A stretch of 64,000 nt of DNA from Larix kaempferi (taxonomy: Eukaryota > Streptophyta > Pinopsida > Pinales > Pinaceae), in contig BSBM01000486.1 of the NCBI GenBank assembly GCA_027924585.1, positions 40,068,001 through 40,132,000 on the forward strand, read 5' to 3'. The notes beneath the pieces are model-generated. The model searched no databases and had not been told where the DNA came from. It was given only the letters and a program-made list of their open reading frames with translations. A program made the position numbers and the translations under genes. This document shows, piece by piece, positions 22,701-32,913 of this stretch (its first letter is position 1; the number at the start of each line of letters is the position of its first letter).

Positions 22701-23288
22701 AGGAGTGTACACTGGAGTGCTGCAAAGTACATCTTGAGATACCTTGCAGGGACGGTGGATTATGGTTTGGACTACAGGGGTACAGGTGGAGTCAGCTTGG
22801 TTGGGTTCATAGATTCAGACTGGGCAGGTTGTGTGAGGGACTGGAAGAGCACTTCCGGTTGCTGTTTCAGCTTGGGCTCGGCAGCAGTGTCGTGGTTCAG
22901 CAGGAAACAGAAGTCCGTTGCATTGAGTTCTGCTGAGGTTGAGTATACGGCAGCCAGTCAGGCGACTTACGAAGCACTGTGGCTTCGTAAGTTATTGGTA
23001 GATTTATTTGATCAACAGCTGAGGCCTACGGTGATTTACTGCGACAATCAGAGTTGCATTCAGCTCTTTGAGAATCCAGTTTTTCATGACAGGTCGAAGC
23101 ACATTGAGATCAGGTACCACTTCATTCGGGACTACGTTCAGAGAGGAGCAGTTGAGCTACAGTATATATCCACTGATCAGCAGGTTGCAGATGTCCTGAC
23201 GAAATCTTTGGGGAGGGGGAAGTTTGTCTTCTTCAGAGATAAGTTGGGAGTGGTGCGGAACACCTTCCTCGGTAAGAGGGAGTGTTAG
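19761..23288 (+). pseudogene. Copia-2 pol: protease, integrase, RT, RNase H
   Basis: The frame of gag continues. Protease has WYIDSGASRHMTG (Asp near 20010). GAG-pre-integrase has LWHRRMAHLHHPAL and CRGCALGK. The integrase core has HTDICGPM, RSDNGGEY and GVAERKNR. RT has QMDVKTAFLNG, ALYGLKQAPRAWY and LLYVDDLFITG. RNase H has DSDWAGCVRDWKST, SSAEVEYTAAS and YCDNQSC. In-frame stops are TAG 20955-20957, TAG 21327-21329, TAG 21957-21959 and TGA 22458-22460. With the gag stop that makes five, and there is not one frameshift over 4299 bases. The last codons are KREC and TAG, the Cys and stop lying inside the 3' LTR. All catalytic residues checked are present, so death is by nonsense only. Confidence 0.93.
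23274..23282 (+). promoter_or_regulatory. Copia-2 polypurine tract
   Basis: AAGAGGGAG directly before the 3' LTR is also coding: it encodes Lys-Arg-Glu, the last residues before the LTR-encoded Cys and stop. Confidence 0.75.
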
Positions 23289-24501
23289 TTTTTGTACCTT
23301 GATATGTGTTCCCCTAGTGACTCCTAGCGTAAGTCACTAAAGAGGGGGAAGTGGGACCCTCACATTAATAACACATTAATGAGACTTTATGTTTTTAAAG
23401 TCACTTTTTGTCGAAAGTTAAAGTGGGTGAGCATTTAATTAATTAAGTGATTTAATTAATGTGACTTTTTCTCACATCTAATCTTAGCCATTGATTTGAT
23501 TTCATCTCCACCATTGGATTAAGATTCCCTTTTAGGGATTGGACAAAAAGGAGGGAGGCTTCAATACCTAATTCATTATTGTGATGTGAATGAGGTGAAG
23601 AGAGAACACGAGAAGGAGGAGGTCGAGCTAGGGCGCAGGCACTGAAATCGTGACTCCACTGGCATGAGTTTCCAGGCATGGGTTTTCCAGTATTGGCTCA
23701 GATTACAAGGTATTCTTTCTGTCATTTATTATCAACAAAGTGAACAGTGAGAACTGCTGTCATCTCATGCAATAAAATCGTGGAGGTACCATACAACAGT
23801 CTTTTCATCAGCACGCAGTTTGAGGTAGAGTTTGGGCTTGTATTTCGTGGCAGCTTCATATTGTTGAGGCTTAGATAATGTGATATCAATCCCTGACACT
23901 AAACCTGTGGTCAACTGCCACGCTGTAAGGAGATTGCAGTCTGCACGTTTTATGAGATGTGATTGGTACAGTGGTCTGTACAGTAGTCAAATACAGTCAC
24001 TGTTCTGGGGTTATTACATGCACAAATTCCAGTAACAATCAGCAGGGTTTTGAGTGTGTTTAGCACTAAAATCGAGGAGGATTCAGCACTAAAACCCAGC
24101 CATTAACTGCACAGAATTCGAGAGGTCTCAGCATGCATTTCTAGGGAGCTGTTATGCACAGAAATTGAGGCATTTTGGAGTGCATTTAATGTGAAGATAA
24201 GTTGTACTTGTTTTGTACTGCTGTTGCATTACTTTGCTGAAGAAATAATAAACATCTCTCTCTCTCAACTGGTTTTCCCCGTGGGTGTTTTTCCAGGGCT
24301 CGATTTGGCCAAAAATCACTGAGTCATTTTATGTGTGAATGTTGTTGAATTAATTTGCAGCCTGTTAATAGCTTTCAGTGTGTGTTTTTTGTTAAAGTTT
24401 TTTTTAATAAGTAACCTACAGCCTATGCAAAACCGGTTGTAGGTGAAAACCACCTAAACTTGACATAAACCAGCAGACACTTGAAAGGCAGAATTTCTTT
24501 A
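23283..24501 (+). mobile_element. Copia-2 3' LTR (1219 bases)
   Basis: This is the partner of the LTR at 17645-18863, equal in length. Its last bases read CTTTA where the 5' copy has CTTCA, so the CA terminus has become TA by one transition. The target duplication GGCCG follows at 24502-24506. Confidence 0.92.
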
Positions 24502-24700
24502 GGCCGACTGTTTGGACTAGGGCTTTTTTCTTTTTGAAATGAATACACTAACTCTTTCAACTCCTCCTTGGATATTGAATCCATTGAATGTTCATTTTGG
24601 TTGTCCTCCATGAACATTGGAAGGAAGGAGGAGATTCTAATAATTTCTGCTATATATGCCCCTTCGGTTCCTTCAATAAACAATGGAAATGTGCTGTACT
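24502..24700 (-). pseudogene. LINE RT remnant, upstream piece
   Basis: The minus-strand frame reads ...FLPMFMEDNQNE, SISKEELKELVYSFQKEKS and S-P-N-S. This matches the stretch just before and at the start of LINE reverse transcriptase in plants, where E-E-x-K ... K-x-K-S-P-G-P-D/N precedes the RT fingers. The Gly of the usual KSPGP is Ser here. Coding continues across the Copia-2 insertion into 17644-17575. No endonuclease or RT catalytic motif (YxDD) remains. Confidence 0.5.
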
Positions 24701-25200
24701 TACCTTAGCAATTAGTTGAAAACTTTTGAATTTGACTACCTCAACATTTTGTACCTCCAAGATTGTGTTCATACTTTCCCTCATGTTTGCAAAATATGGT
24801 ATTCTCATGTTTAGCAACCCAAGTGGCCCTGCCTGTCTCCATTGAGAACTTTCCTAGTTTAGTAATGCCCTTCTCGAGTCCTTCAACCTCTTCATGGTTA
24901 GCTGATCATTTTCACTGAAAGTTCCACTAGTATTATGAAAAATATATATATAAGATATTAATACAACTGATATTTTTTTAATATTATGTATACATATGGT
25001 TATATTATATTATATATAGATTAAACCTATATATACTATAGATTAATATGAACTTTCTATTAATATGAAACTACTGTTGATGAAGCAATCAAAGGTTGAG
25101 AACACCCATTGATGTCCCGTATTCCTATGAATGCTTGTCGAAGTTTGATATGTTGGTGAATGCCCATTGAACTCCCATATGCCAGTGAATGCTCGTATGC
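24701..25200. other. AT-rich spacer, no gene seen
   Basis: It contains a TATATA-rich stretch around 24945-25030. It then runs into short diverged repeats of the form GTGAATGC / CCCATATGCC that lead into the tandem unit at 25201. Confidence 0.5.
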
Positions 25201-26180
25201 CAATGAATGCATGTTGACCATTCCCATATGCTGACATTTCAAAATTGTTTTTTTTTGTCCCCACAACAATGATGTAAGGAACCGGCCAGTTCTGTACGGA
25301 ACTCAGCGGGTTTTCTCAAACCGGTCGGTTCTGTACGATACCGGCCAAAAGTTGTTAAAATTCAATGGTTGGTTCGGTAAGCTCATGGACCCAGTTGGAT
25401 TGATTGGTTTTGCCGGTTTTGGGCCGGTTCTGATAACATTGGACTAACCACGGGAGTTTCCCTAGCCAAGCTTTTTCGGATACTTGCCAGAGGTTGTCCA
25501 ACTTTCTTGAGTACTAGCTGATCGATTTACAAGACGATAGTATGACTAAGATAATTGCAAATGTTTAAATGTGGCACACTATAGGTAAAGGTGGCTAGGG
25601 TACTAAGGTTGACAAAACAAATGAAGCCCTAGCTTAGATTTAGTTTCACAATGGCTCTTACGGATGCTATTGTGGTATTACTAATGGGGGGATACTGTGA
25701 ATGATTTGTGTCCATATCAAGAAGATTTAGTATCAACTAAGTGTAACATTTCTTGCTATTATAAAGTTATAGTCACCTTTGTTCAAGTTAAACTGTTAGG
25801 CTATAGATGAAGAATGCAATGACCAATTAACAAAGTTTTACTTGAAAAATAATTAATTAAATTTCCTAGGCAAGTGCAAATCAGGTTAATACTAGTGGCT
25901 GATTTTAAATGTGTGTGGTTGAGTGAGAAATCAATGAATGCACGTTGACCGTTCCCATATGCTGACATTTCAAAATTGAGTTTTTTTTGGCCTCACAACA
26001 AAGATGGACGGAATTAGCCAGTTCTGTACATAACTCAGCTAGTTTCTCAAACCGGTTGGTTCTGTACGGAACTGACCAAAAGCAGTCAAAATTCAACTGT
26101 TAGCTTGGTAAGCTCATGGACCTAGTTGGATTGATTGGTTTTGCCGGTTTTGGGCCGGTTCTGATAACATTGGACTAACT
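25201..26180 (+). repeat. 731-base tandem duplication: unit 1 and start of unit 2
   Basis: Unit 1 is 25201-25931. Its first part (R, to about 25449) recurs at 25932-26180, beginning with CAATGAATGCAYGTTGACC 731 bases later and ending GGTTCTGATAACATTGG. Its second part (S, 25450-25931) recurs at 63294-63780 on the far side of Copia-3. The order is R-S-R-[Copia-3]-S. No coding potential is seen. Confidence 0.85.
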
Positions 26181-26507
26181 TGTTAAAGAAATGTAATTGT
26201 GGAAGATATTCTAAATGTATTGTCTATTGTATTATTGTTTCCTCCTTCGAGAGATGTCATTGATGTAATTGATAATGTAAGAGTGAATGTAAAACCCTAA
26301 CTGATTAGGTCGGTCTGGAAAGATCTAGAAATAATATTTTATTGTAAAAGTACAGGTCAATCCCAGTTAGGTGAGTTAGAGCCGACCTAATTAGTAAAAG
26401 GTCAAGTCAATTGTAAAGTATAAATATGGGATTGAGTTTCTCATTTGTATCACTCACCTCACTCACTCAAGGTTGCATAGGAGAGAGAGGAGTTCACACA
26501 AGTGAAG
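26181..26507 (+). mobile_element. Copia-3 5' LTR, first part
   Basis: It starts TGTTAAAGAAATG and matches the 3' LTR at 62754-63288 (TGTTAAAAAAATG) base for base apart from scattered changes. TATAAATA is at 26419-26426. The LTR is interrupted after 26507 by Copia-4 and resumes at 31708. The left flank is TAACT (26176-26180) and the right flank of the element is TAATC. Confidence 0.9.
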
Positions 26508-27039
26508 TGCTAAGATAGATAACATCAGTATTCAATTCAATTTCACAACAATAGCATATGCAGGATCACTAAAAGAAACACAATTACAAGATAGACACAG
26601 ATTTATCCTAGGAATCCCTCTAGGGGAAGAAAACCCAGCAAAACTTCCTCAATATAGATGATCAAAAGTACAAAGACAAAACCCCAAACAAATGCTCCTT
26701 CTCCTTGCAGATATCTCTCTCTCTCTCTCCTATGCGAATTGCACAAGTGAGTGTGTGTGTCCAAATGAGGAGCACGTCACTCCTATTTATACTTTATCTT
26801 CCACTTGACTTTTTCACTAACTAGGTTGACCCCAACAAACTTAACTCTTCGACTTACCTAGGAAGACTCAAAACAATACAATATTACTTTTTGGAGGGTT
26901 CTATCGACCCGACTTACAAAGGAGGTTTTACGTCATGACTCTATGATGACCAAATACAATAATAACATCCTGACGGAGGAATAAAACATCTTCGAATAAA
27001 TTACAATAGAATATTCTTCGAAGTTACAATATTTCAACA
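26508..27039 (-). mobile_element. Copia-4 3' LTR (reverse orientation)
   Basis: Copia-4 lies on the minus strand, so its 3' LTR is on the left. It matches 31145-31702 but lacks the outermost 15 bases of that copy (TGTTAAGATTCAATA on the plus strand). It also lacks an 11-base internal stretch near 27010. It is still flanked by a perfect target duplication TGAAG (26503-26507 and 31703-31707). TATAAATA on the minus strand is at 26784-26791. Confidence 0.9.
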
Positions 27040-27052
27040 CTCCCCCTTAACG
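27040..27052 (-). promoter_or_regulatory. Copia-4 polypurine tract next to the LTR
   Basis: The minus strand reads GTTAAGGGGGAG immediately before the LTR start TGTTGAAAT. A second, similar tract (AAAGGGGGAG) lies about 790 bases further into the element, at 27834-27845. Confidence 0.7.
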
Positions 27053-27369
27053 AGAAGGGTATTCCACTAACAACAACAATATCAACTGTAGGAGCAAGGA
27101 GAGAGAGCATCATCAACAACATCAAGGTGATACATTTATAAATCATTGGAAATTTTCTTCAACAACGTCAACAACTGGAACATCTTCAACATCTTCAGTA
27201 CTGGAGCATAATCTTCTACAACACTGAGTCTTCATCTTTGATCTTCATCTTCTGCAGCACTCGATCACTCGATCGTCTACATCAACACTTGATCTTTCGA
27301 TTAGCAACAACATCATCTGCAGCAGCATCACCTGCAACACACATGATCCAATTACGGGATGATCAATCC

Positions 27370-27810
27370 CTCTCACTTTAGGACATAAGTCCAAGGATGA
27401 TGTAATCCTAACCACATCACTATGACAAAATTCCGAGGATCACTTCAGGACTAATGTCCAGGGATGATATAATCCCAACCACATCATGGAGACAAAAGTC
27501 CGCGGATCACTTTAGGATTAATGTCCAGGGATGATATAATCCCAACCACATCACGGAGACAAAAGTCCGTGGATCACTTTAGGACTAATGTCCAGGGATG
27601 ATGCAATCCCAACCACATCACAGAGACAAAAGTCTGCGGATCACTTTAGGACTAATGTCCAGGGATGATGCAATCCCAACCACATCACGGAGACAAAAGT
27701 CTGCAGATCACTTTAGGACTAATGTCTAGGGATGATGCAATCCCAAACACATCACGGAGACAAAAGTCTGCGGATCACTTTAGGACATGAAGTCCAGGGA
27801 TGATACAATC
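27370..27810 (-). repeat. 67-base minisatellite in the Copia-4 pol-to-LTR spacer
   Basis: CACTTTAGGA recurs at 67-base steps (for example 27508, 27575 and 27642), each unit carrying AATGTCCAGGGATGAT, CAATCCCAACCACATCAC and GAGACAAAAGTC. There are about six units, the outer ones more diverged. The array lies between the end of pol and the 3' LTR, bracketed by two polypurine-like tracts. Confidence 0.85.
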
Positions 27811-27845
27811 CCACTGCAACATCATCCTCACTGCTCCCCCTTTCA

Positions 27846-28690
27846 AGGAAGGTCCTTTTGAACCACACCAAGCTTGTCACAGAAGTACTCAAACTTCACT
27901 CGAGACACATCAACAACTTGCTCATAAGTGCTCACATACTGGAGCTTTATAGCTCCCTTCTGTACCATATCCTATATGTAAAAATACCAGATTTCTATGT
28001 GCTTTGACTTGTCATGGAACATAGGGTTCTCCGTCATCTTTATACAACTTTGGTTGTCACATAGAATCACCGTGGTATCCAACTTCAAGTCAAGTAGACC
28101 TGACATCAATTTTCGAAGCCATATGGATTCACAGCTAGCAGAACAAGTTGCTATATACTCTGCTGAGAGCAACACTGGACTGCTTCTTGCTAAACCATGA
28201 GATCATGGCGGATCCCAGACAATAACATCCACCTGAGGTGCTCTTCTTGTCTGAGACACTTCCAGCCCAATCTGATTATGTATAACCATACAATCTGTAG
28301 TCATGATCTCCAACATAGTATAGACCAAAGTCTATTGTACCTTTCAGGTACCTCATCACATGCTTTGCCGCTACTAGGTGAACACGTCTAGGCTCAACTA
28401 GATATTGACTCAGGGTGTTCACAACAAAGCATATATCTGGCCTGGTATTCGTCAGATATGTCAATGACCCAATAATCTATCTGTATTGAGTCACATCCAC
28501 TAACTCTGATGATTCATCAACTAACAACTTCAGGTTGGTATCCATGGGTGTGGCCATGGCTTTACAATCAAACATATCAAATCTTTTTAGGATTTCCACA
28601 ACATACTTTCCTTGGTTGAGAAAGATTCCTTCTGGGTTCTGCCATACTTCCAGACCTAGAAAATAGTGCATCAACCCAAGGTCTTTCATG
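27846..28690 (-). pseudogene. Copia-4 end of RT and RNase H
   Basis: Reading on the minus strand from 28690, MKDLGLMHYFLGLEVWQ is the RT thumb just after the catalytic core. The RNase H connection IIGSLTYLTNTRPDICF follows, and then the SAEYIATCSAS, WLRKLM and LCDNQSCIKMTENP motifs. At least four stops or frameshifts break the frame. The C-terminal tail runs to about 27846, ending near a G-rich tract. Most of RT, including the Y-V-D-D catalytic loop, is absent: integrase ends at 28686 and joins this stretch directly. This element cannot make RT by itself. Confidence 0.85.
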
Positions 28691-29790
28691 TCAAATTCTT
28701 GAGGTGGCTCACTTCAAGGTTCTTTCCTGTGAACATTTCTTCTGGAGTCTTGAATCCAAGGGCACTATGGGATAATCTATTTTGTACATAAACTGTCGTC
28801 CTTGCTGCTTCAGCCCATAGATGCATTGGAAGTTCTTGATCATGTATCATTGTCTTCATTGCTTCCATAATGGTCCTATTCTTTTTTTCCGCAACAACAT
28901 TATGTTGAGGATTGTATGGAGTTATTAGTTCTCTCTTGATTCCAGCTTCTTTACAAAAGGCTTCAAAATCTTTTGAAGTATATTCTCCACCATTGTCTGT
29001 TCTGAGTGTCTTGATTCTTCTTTCTGAATGATTCTCTATCAAGTCTTTGAATTCCTTGAATTTTCTAAATATTTCATCCTTTGCTTTCAAGAAATATATC
29101 CATGTCTTTCTTGAATAGTCATCAATAAATGTAACATAATATTCATAACCACTCAAAAATGTGGAGGGCATTGGACCACATACATTTGAATGGATTAATT
29201 CCAACGTACCTTTAGTCTTTGTCTCACTCTTCGGAAATGGATCCTTGATATTCTTTCCTTTTGCACATCCTTTGCAAATGCCTTCATGATCGTTCTTCAA
29301 ATCTGGTAATCCCGTCACTACTTTGCTCACATGGGGTAGTGCTTTGTAGTTGATGTGAGCAAGCCTCCTATGCCATAATTCACTTGGGCTAGCGGTCTCA
29401 TGAACAAGGGCTGTTTCTGAATGTTCCTTGAGTTTATATAAGCCTCCTTCTTCTTCACCAATGACAACTGCATCTTCAATTGATTTTCCTTTGGGCCACA
29501 TAAGTACTTGTCCATCTATGAATGCAACCCTATATCCTTTCTTATCTAATGCTGAGATAGAAAGTAAATTCTTCTTCAAACCTGGTACATATAAGACATC
29601 CTTCATCTTCATGGGGGTTCCAGAATCAAGCTTGTAGCTTGCTTCACCGATTCCTTTGATAGGATATTGATAGTCATCTCCTAATGATACCTTCTGAGTA
29701 CAGTTCTTCTCTTCAAGTTTTGACAGAGTTTTCTTTTGTCCCGTCATGTGATTTGAAGCACCACTATTAACAAGTCATGTATCTTCTCCA
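28686..29790 (-). pseudogene. Copia-4 protease and integrase
   Basis: The minus-strand frame from 29747 is open to 28686. The protease site just upstream (about 29760-29785) reads N-S-G where the catalytic Asp-Ser-Gly is expected, and a TGA stands where this domain has a Trp. GAG-pre-integrase motifs are LWHRRLAHINYKAL and CKGCAKGK. The integrase core has HSNVCGPM (Asn replacing the first catalytic Asp), RTDNGGEY (Asp present) and VVAEKKNR (Glu present). Two catalytic Asp-to-Asn changes, each a G-to-A on the coding strand, fit cytosine deamination on the other strand. The frame ends abruptly in a deletion that removes the RT core. Confidence 0.9.
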
Positions 29791-30762
29791 GGTGTCACAG
29801 ACCTAGAGAGTGCAGAGAATAATACATACTCTTCTGCATCTTCTTCTTTTGCTTGTTTTCTTCGAGGTCCTTCTTCCTCTTCTTCTTCATCTTCATCTTC
29901 AACTAGGACAATGGACAATTTCTTGTTCTTCATCTTCATCTTCATCTTCCTCTTCTTCTTCATCTTTTTGTATTCTTCTTTCTTCAATGGACAATTTCTT
30001 GCAATGTGTCCTAGATTGTCACAATTGAAACATTAAAAGTTGGAGTAGTTTCTTCTTGGATTGTTTCCTCTTGTCCTTTGGAACTTCTTGGGAGGTTGAG
30101 ACTCCTTGTGGCTTTCCTTCTTGAAGTTAGATTGTTTTCTTCCTCTCTTGGTATGGGTGGCTAGGGCTTGATCATCTTCTTTAAGTAGAGCTTCTCTATT
30201 GGCTACTCTAGCCTCCTCTTGGATGCAATCTTCCCATACAATGTCGAATTTCATGCTTTACTTTCTGACACACATAGTCTGGATGAATGAATCCCAAGGT
30301 TTAGTGAGACCATTGAGAGCAGTCATAACTAGCTCATCTTCATCAAGGGAGTCTCCAATGGCTTCTAGTTTCTCCTTGAACTGGGAGACCCTTGTGAAGT
30401 AGTCTTGGATGGATTCTCCTTGGCACATCTTGGTACTCTTTAATTGAGCCCTCAAATTCATCTTCCTATTGATGTTCCTTCCTTCATATATTCTGGATAG
30501 GGCATCATACATCTCCTTCGGGGTCTTCTTGGATGACACTTGAGGAATCAATTGGTCTTTGATAGAATCAACAATGATCCTCTTTGCCCTAATGAGGGCC
30601 TTCTTCTATTTCTCCTTAGCTTCATCCTTTTTAGGTTCTGCAACTTCTTCCTTGATGTATTTGGAAAGATCACTCTTCAAGGATGAGACCAATCCTATAT
30701 TTCTATGCTTGGAAATTCTCTATGCCTTCTAGCTTATCCTCAAGCTTAGTGCTTGGGGCCAT
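29791..30762 (-). pseudogene. Copia-4 gag
   Basis: It starts at the minus-strand ATG 30762 (MAPSTKLEDKLEGIENF), the same style as Copia-3 gag. It contains LIPQVSSKKTPKEMYDALS, EGRNINRKMNLRAQL and DYFTRVSQFKEKLEAIGD. A CCHC knuckle (C-F-N-C-x4-H-x4-C) lies at about 29993-30034, followed by a Lys/Met-rich stretch and a Glu/Asp run before protease. Several stops interrupt the frame, including TAG near 30708 and a TAA before the knuckle. Confidence 0.85.
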
Positions 30763-31144
30763 CTTATCTAGTAGGTCACCAAAAAATGAAATTTCTCAAA
30801 ATGCAAAACTAACCTCACTAGGAGATGCGCTTGACTGAGGCGAATTGAATGGTACACTTGGTTTCTGGAGATTCCAAATTTTCACCTCTCAAAATTGACT
30901 TGCGAAATTCTGATCTGTAGTTTTCTGGTCGAAAGTCAAACTAGGGTTTGACTTTCCCGGAGATCTACCTACTCAAAAATTTCGATCTAGGGCTCAATAG
31001 ATGCGCCCTAGGGAGGCGCAAATTTCTCTGCAATCAGATTTCCAAAATTCCAACTTTGACAGAAACCCTAATTTTTTGACGGAGGGAGAAGGGAGAGAGT
31101 TTCACCTTGTGAAAGTTGTCCTATTCAGGCTAGCTCTGATACCA
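30763..31144 (-). other. Copia-4 leader and primer-binding site
   Basis: This is the untranslated leader between the 5' LTR and gag. On the minus strand TGGTATCAGAGC lies directly after the LTR at about 31133-31144, matching the initiator tRNA-Met primer site. The leader shares phrases with the Copia-3 leader (GAGGGCGCAT-like and TTTCCAAAATTC), so the two elements are related. Confidence 0.7.
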
Positions 31145-31702
31145 TGTTAAGATTCAATATGCTAAGATAGATAACGTCAGTATTCAATTCAATTTCACAA
31201 CAATAGCATATACAGGATCACTGAAAGAAACATAATCACAAGATAGACACAAATTTATCCTGGGAAACCCTCTAGGGGAAGAAAACCCAACAAAACTTCC
31301 TCAATATAGATGATCAAAAGTACAAAGACAAAACCCCAAACAAGTGCTCCTTCTCCTTGCAGATCTCTCTCTCTCTCCCCTATGCAAATTACACAAGTGA
31401 GTGTGTGTGTCCAAATGAGGAGCACATCACTCCTATTTATACTTAATCTTCCACTTGACTTTTTCACTAACTAGGTCAGCCCCAACAAACTTAATTGGGC
31501 TGACTTACCTAGGAAGACTCAAAACAATATAATATTACTTTCTAAGGGTTCTATCGACCCGACTTACAAAGGAGATTTTAGCTCAGGACTTTATGATGAC
31601 CAAATACAATAATAACATCCCGACAGAGGAAAAAAACATCTCCGAATAAATTACAATAATAAAATACAATAGAATATTCTTCGAAGTTACAATATTTCAA
31701 CA
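31145..31702 (-). mobile_element. Copia-4 5' LTR (558 bases)
   Basis: It ends in TGTTAAGATTC on its inner, plus-strand-left side, adjoining the primer site, and in TTTCAACA on its outer side at 31702. TATAAATA on the minus strand is at 31434-31441. This copy keeps the 15 bases missing from the 3' LTR. The target duplication TGAAG follows at 31703-31707. Confidence 0.9.
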
Positions 31703-31707
31703 TGAAG

Positions 31708-31900
31708 GAGAGAAGCTGTTTTGTCTTGGGGTTTTATCTTGTACTTGGTGAATTCTATATTGAGGAAGTTTTGTCGGGGTTTTCTCCCTTGTGGTTTTCT
31801 CGAGAGAAATTTTGTGTTCTTTGTGTTTGTTGTGCTTGTCTTTCTTTCAGTGATTAGATTTTTTAATGTTATTATGCTAAACAAAGTGAAAAACTTAACA
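31708..31900 (+). mobile_element. Copia-3 5' LTR, second part
   Basis: It resumes with GAGAGAAGCTGTTTTG and ends ...AACTTAACA at 31900, matching 63095-63288 closely. The two parts of this LTR together give about 520 bases, against 535 for the 3' LTR. Confidence 0.9.
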
Positions 31901-32913
31901 TGGTATCAGAGTTAGCTTGAAAGAAAATAGTGTGCAGTTGTTGCCTAGGGTTTCCATTTTCGGAAACTAGTCATCTTGGCATTTTCGCTATAAATCACTT
32001 TTGGCGAAGGTTTAGGATCTGAAACTTGGATAGGCCAAAGATGAAATATTCATGTACCTTGTGTGTGAGTTTCAACCTTAGATTCATTGTACTTTAGGAC
32101 ATTGATCCATTAAAATTAGGGTTCCAACCTCCTCAAGAATTCAGTTTTAAAAAGGTGACCAAGGGAGAAATGCTATATTTCGGGCTAAGAAGATCCAAAT
32201 CAAATTTCGTAAGATGTTCTAGAAAGTGCACGGACTGTAGAAAGTGCATAGACTGTAGCTTCTCTGGTGGGAGTTTCAAAACCAAAAGATGAAACCGTGA
32301 CACGTGGAAGTTCGTACAAGTTCGCTATATTGAAATAGTCCCTAAACAGGTCATCTTGGGAAACTTAGCATAAGTTCCACTTGGTGAATCCATTCCTGCT
32401 CTAACCTGTGGGGTTGGATAGAGGACAGATCAGACTATCACAGGACAAAGTTTCAGACCCTGAGGAGCAAAAATTTCGGAGATACATCAGAATTAAGACT
32501 CGATAAATCTATAGTAGAAATTGAATAAACTAGGGCTTCTTATTCTAGGAGCTCTCTCCACAGGTCAGCTAAAAAAGAGGGTGCATCTAACTCGTCTCAC
32601 GAGGGCGCATATTTCTATCGAGGCAGATTTGCATTCCGAGAATTTTCATTTTTGGGTCCACCATTGCTGCCTGGAGAACTAGGGCATCAATTTTTTGGAT
32701 GATCTGCTCAAAGAATCAGAAAAATGAGTACTTTGCTCAACTCACGTTGAGAAGGCGCATCTTTTCATCCAATTAGTTTTCCAAAATTCAGTTGGACAAT
32801 TAGGGTTTCTCTATCAAACTCTAGATCAAGGTAGAAGTAGTTTTCAGAAGAACAACTTTGCTAGTAAGTCCTACATCTATTCTATTTCCATTTGAGGTTC
32901 TCATTTGATCAAA
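31901..32913 (+). other. Copia-3 primer site and leader
   Basis: TGGTATCAGAGTTAGC at 31901 is the tRNA-Met-type primer site. The following 1 kb is untranslated leader with GGGCGCAT-like phrases and no coding signal. Confidence 0.75.

Noticed and set aside
27370-27810. Regular 67-base repeats as a CRISPR array
   Set aside because: The whole unit is repeated with no unique spacers, and the setting is a plant retrotransposon.
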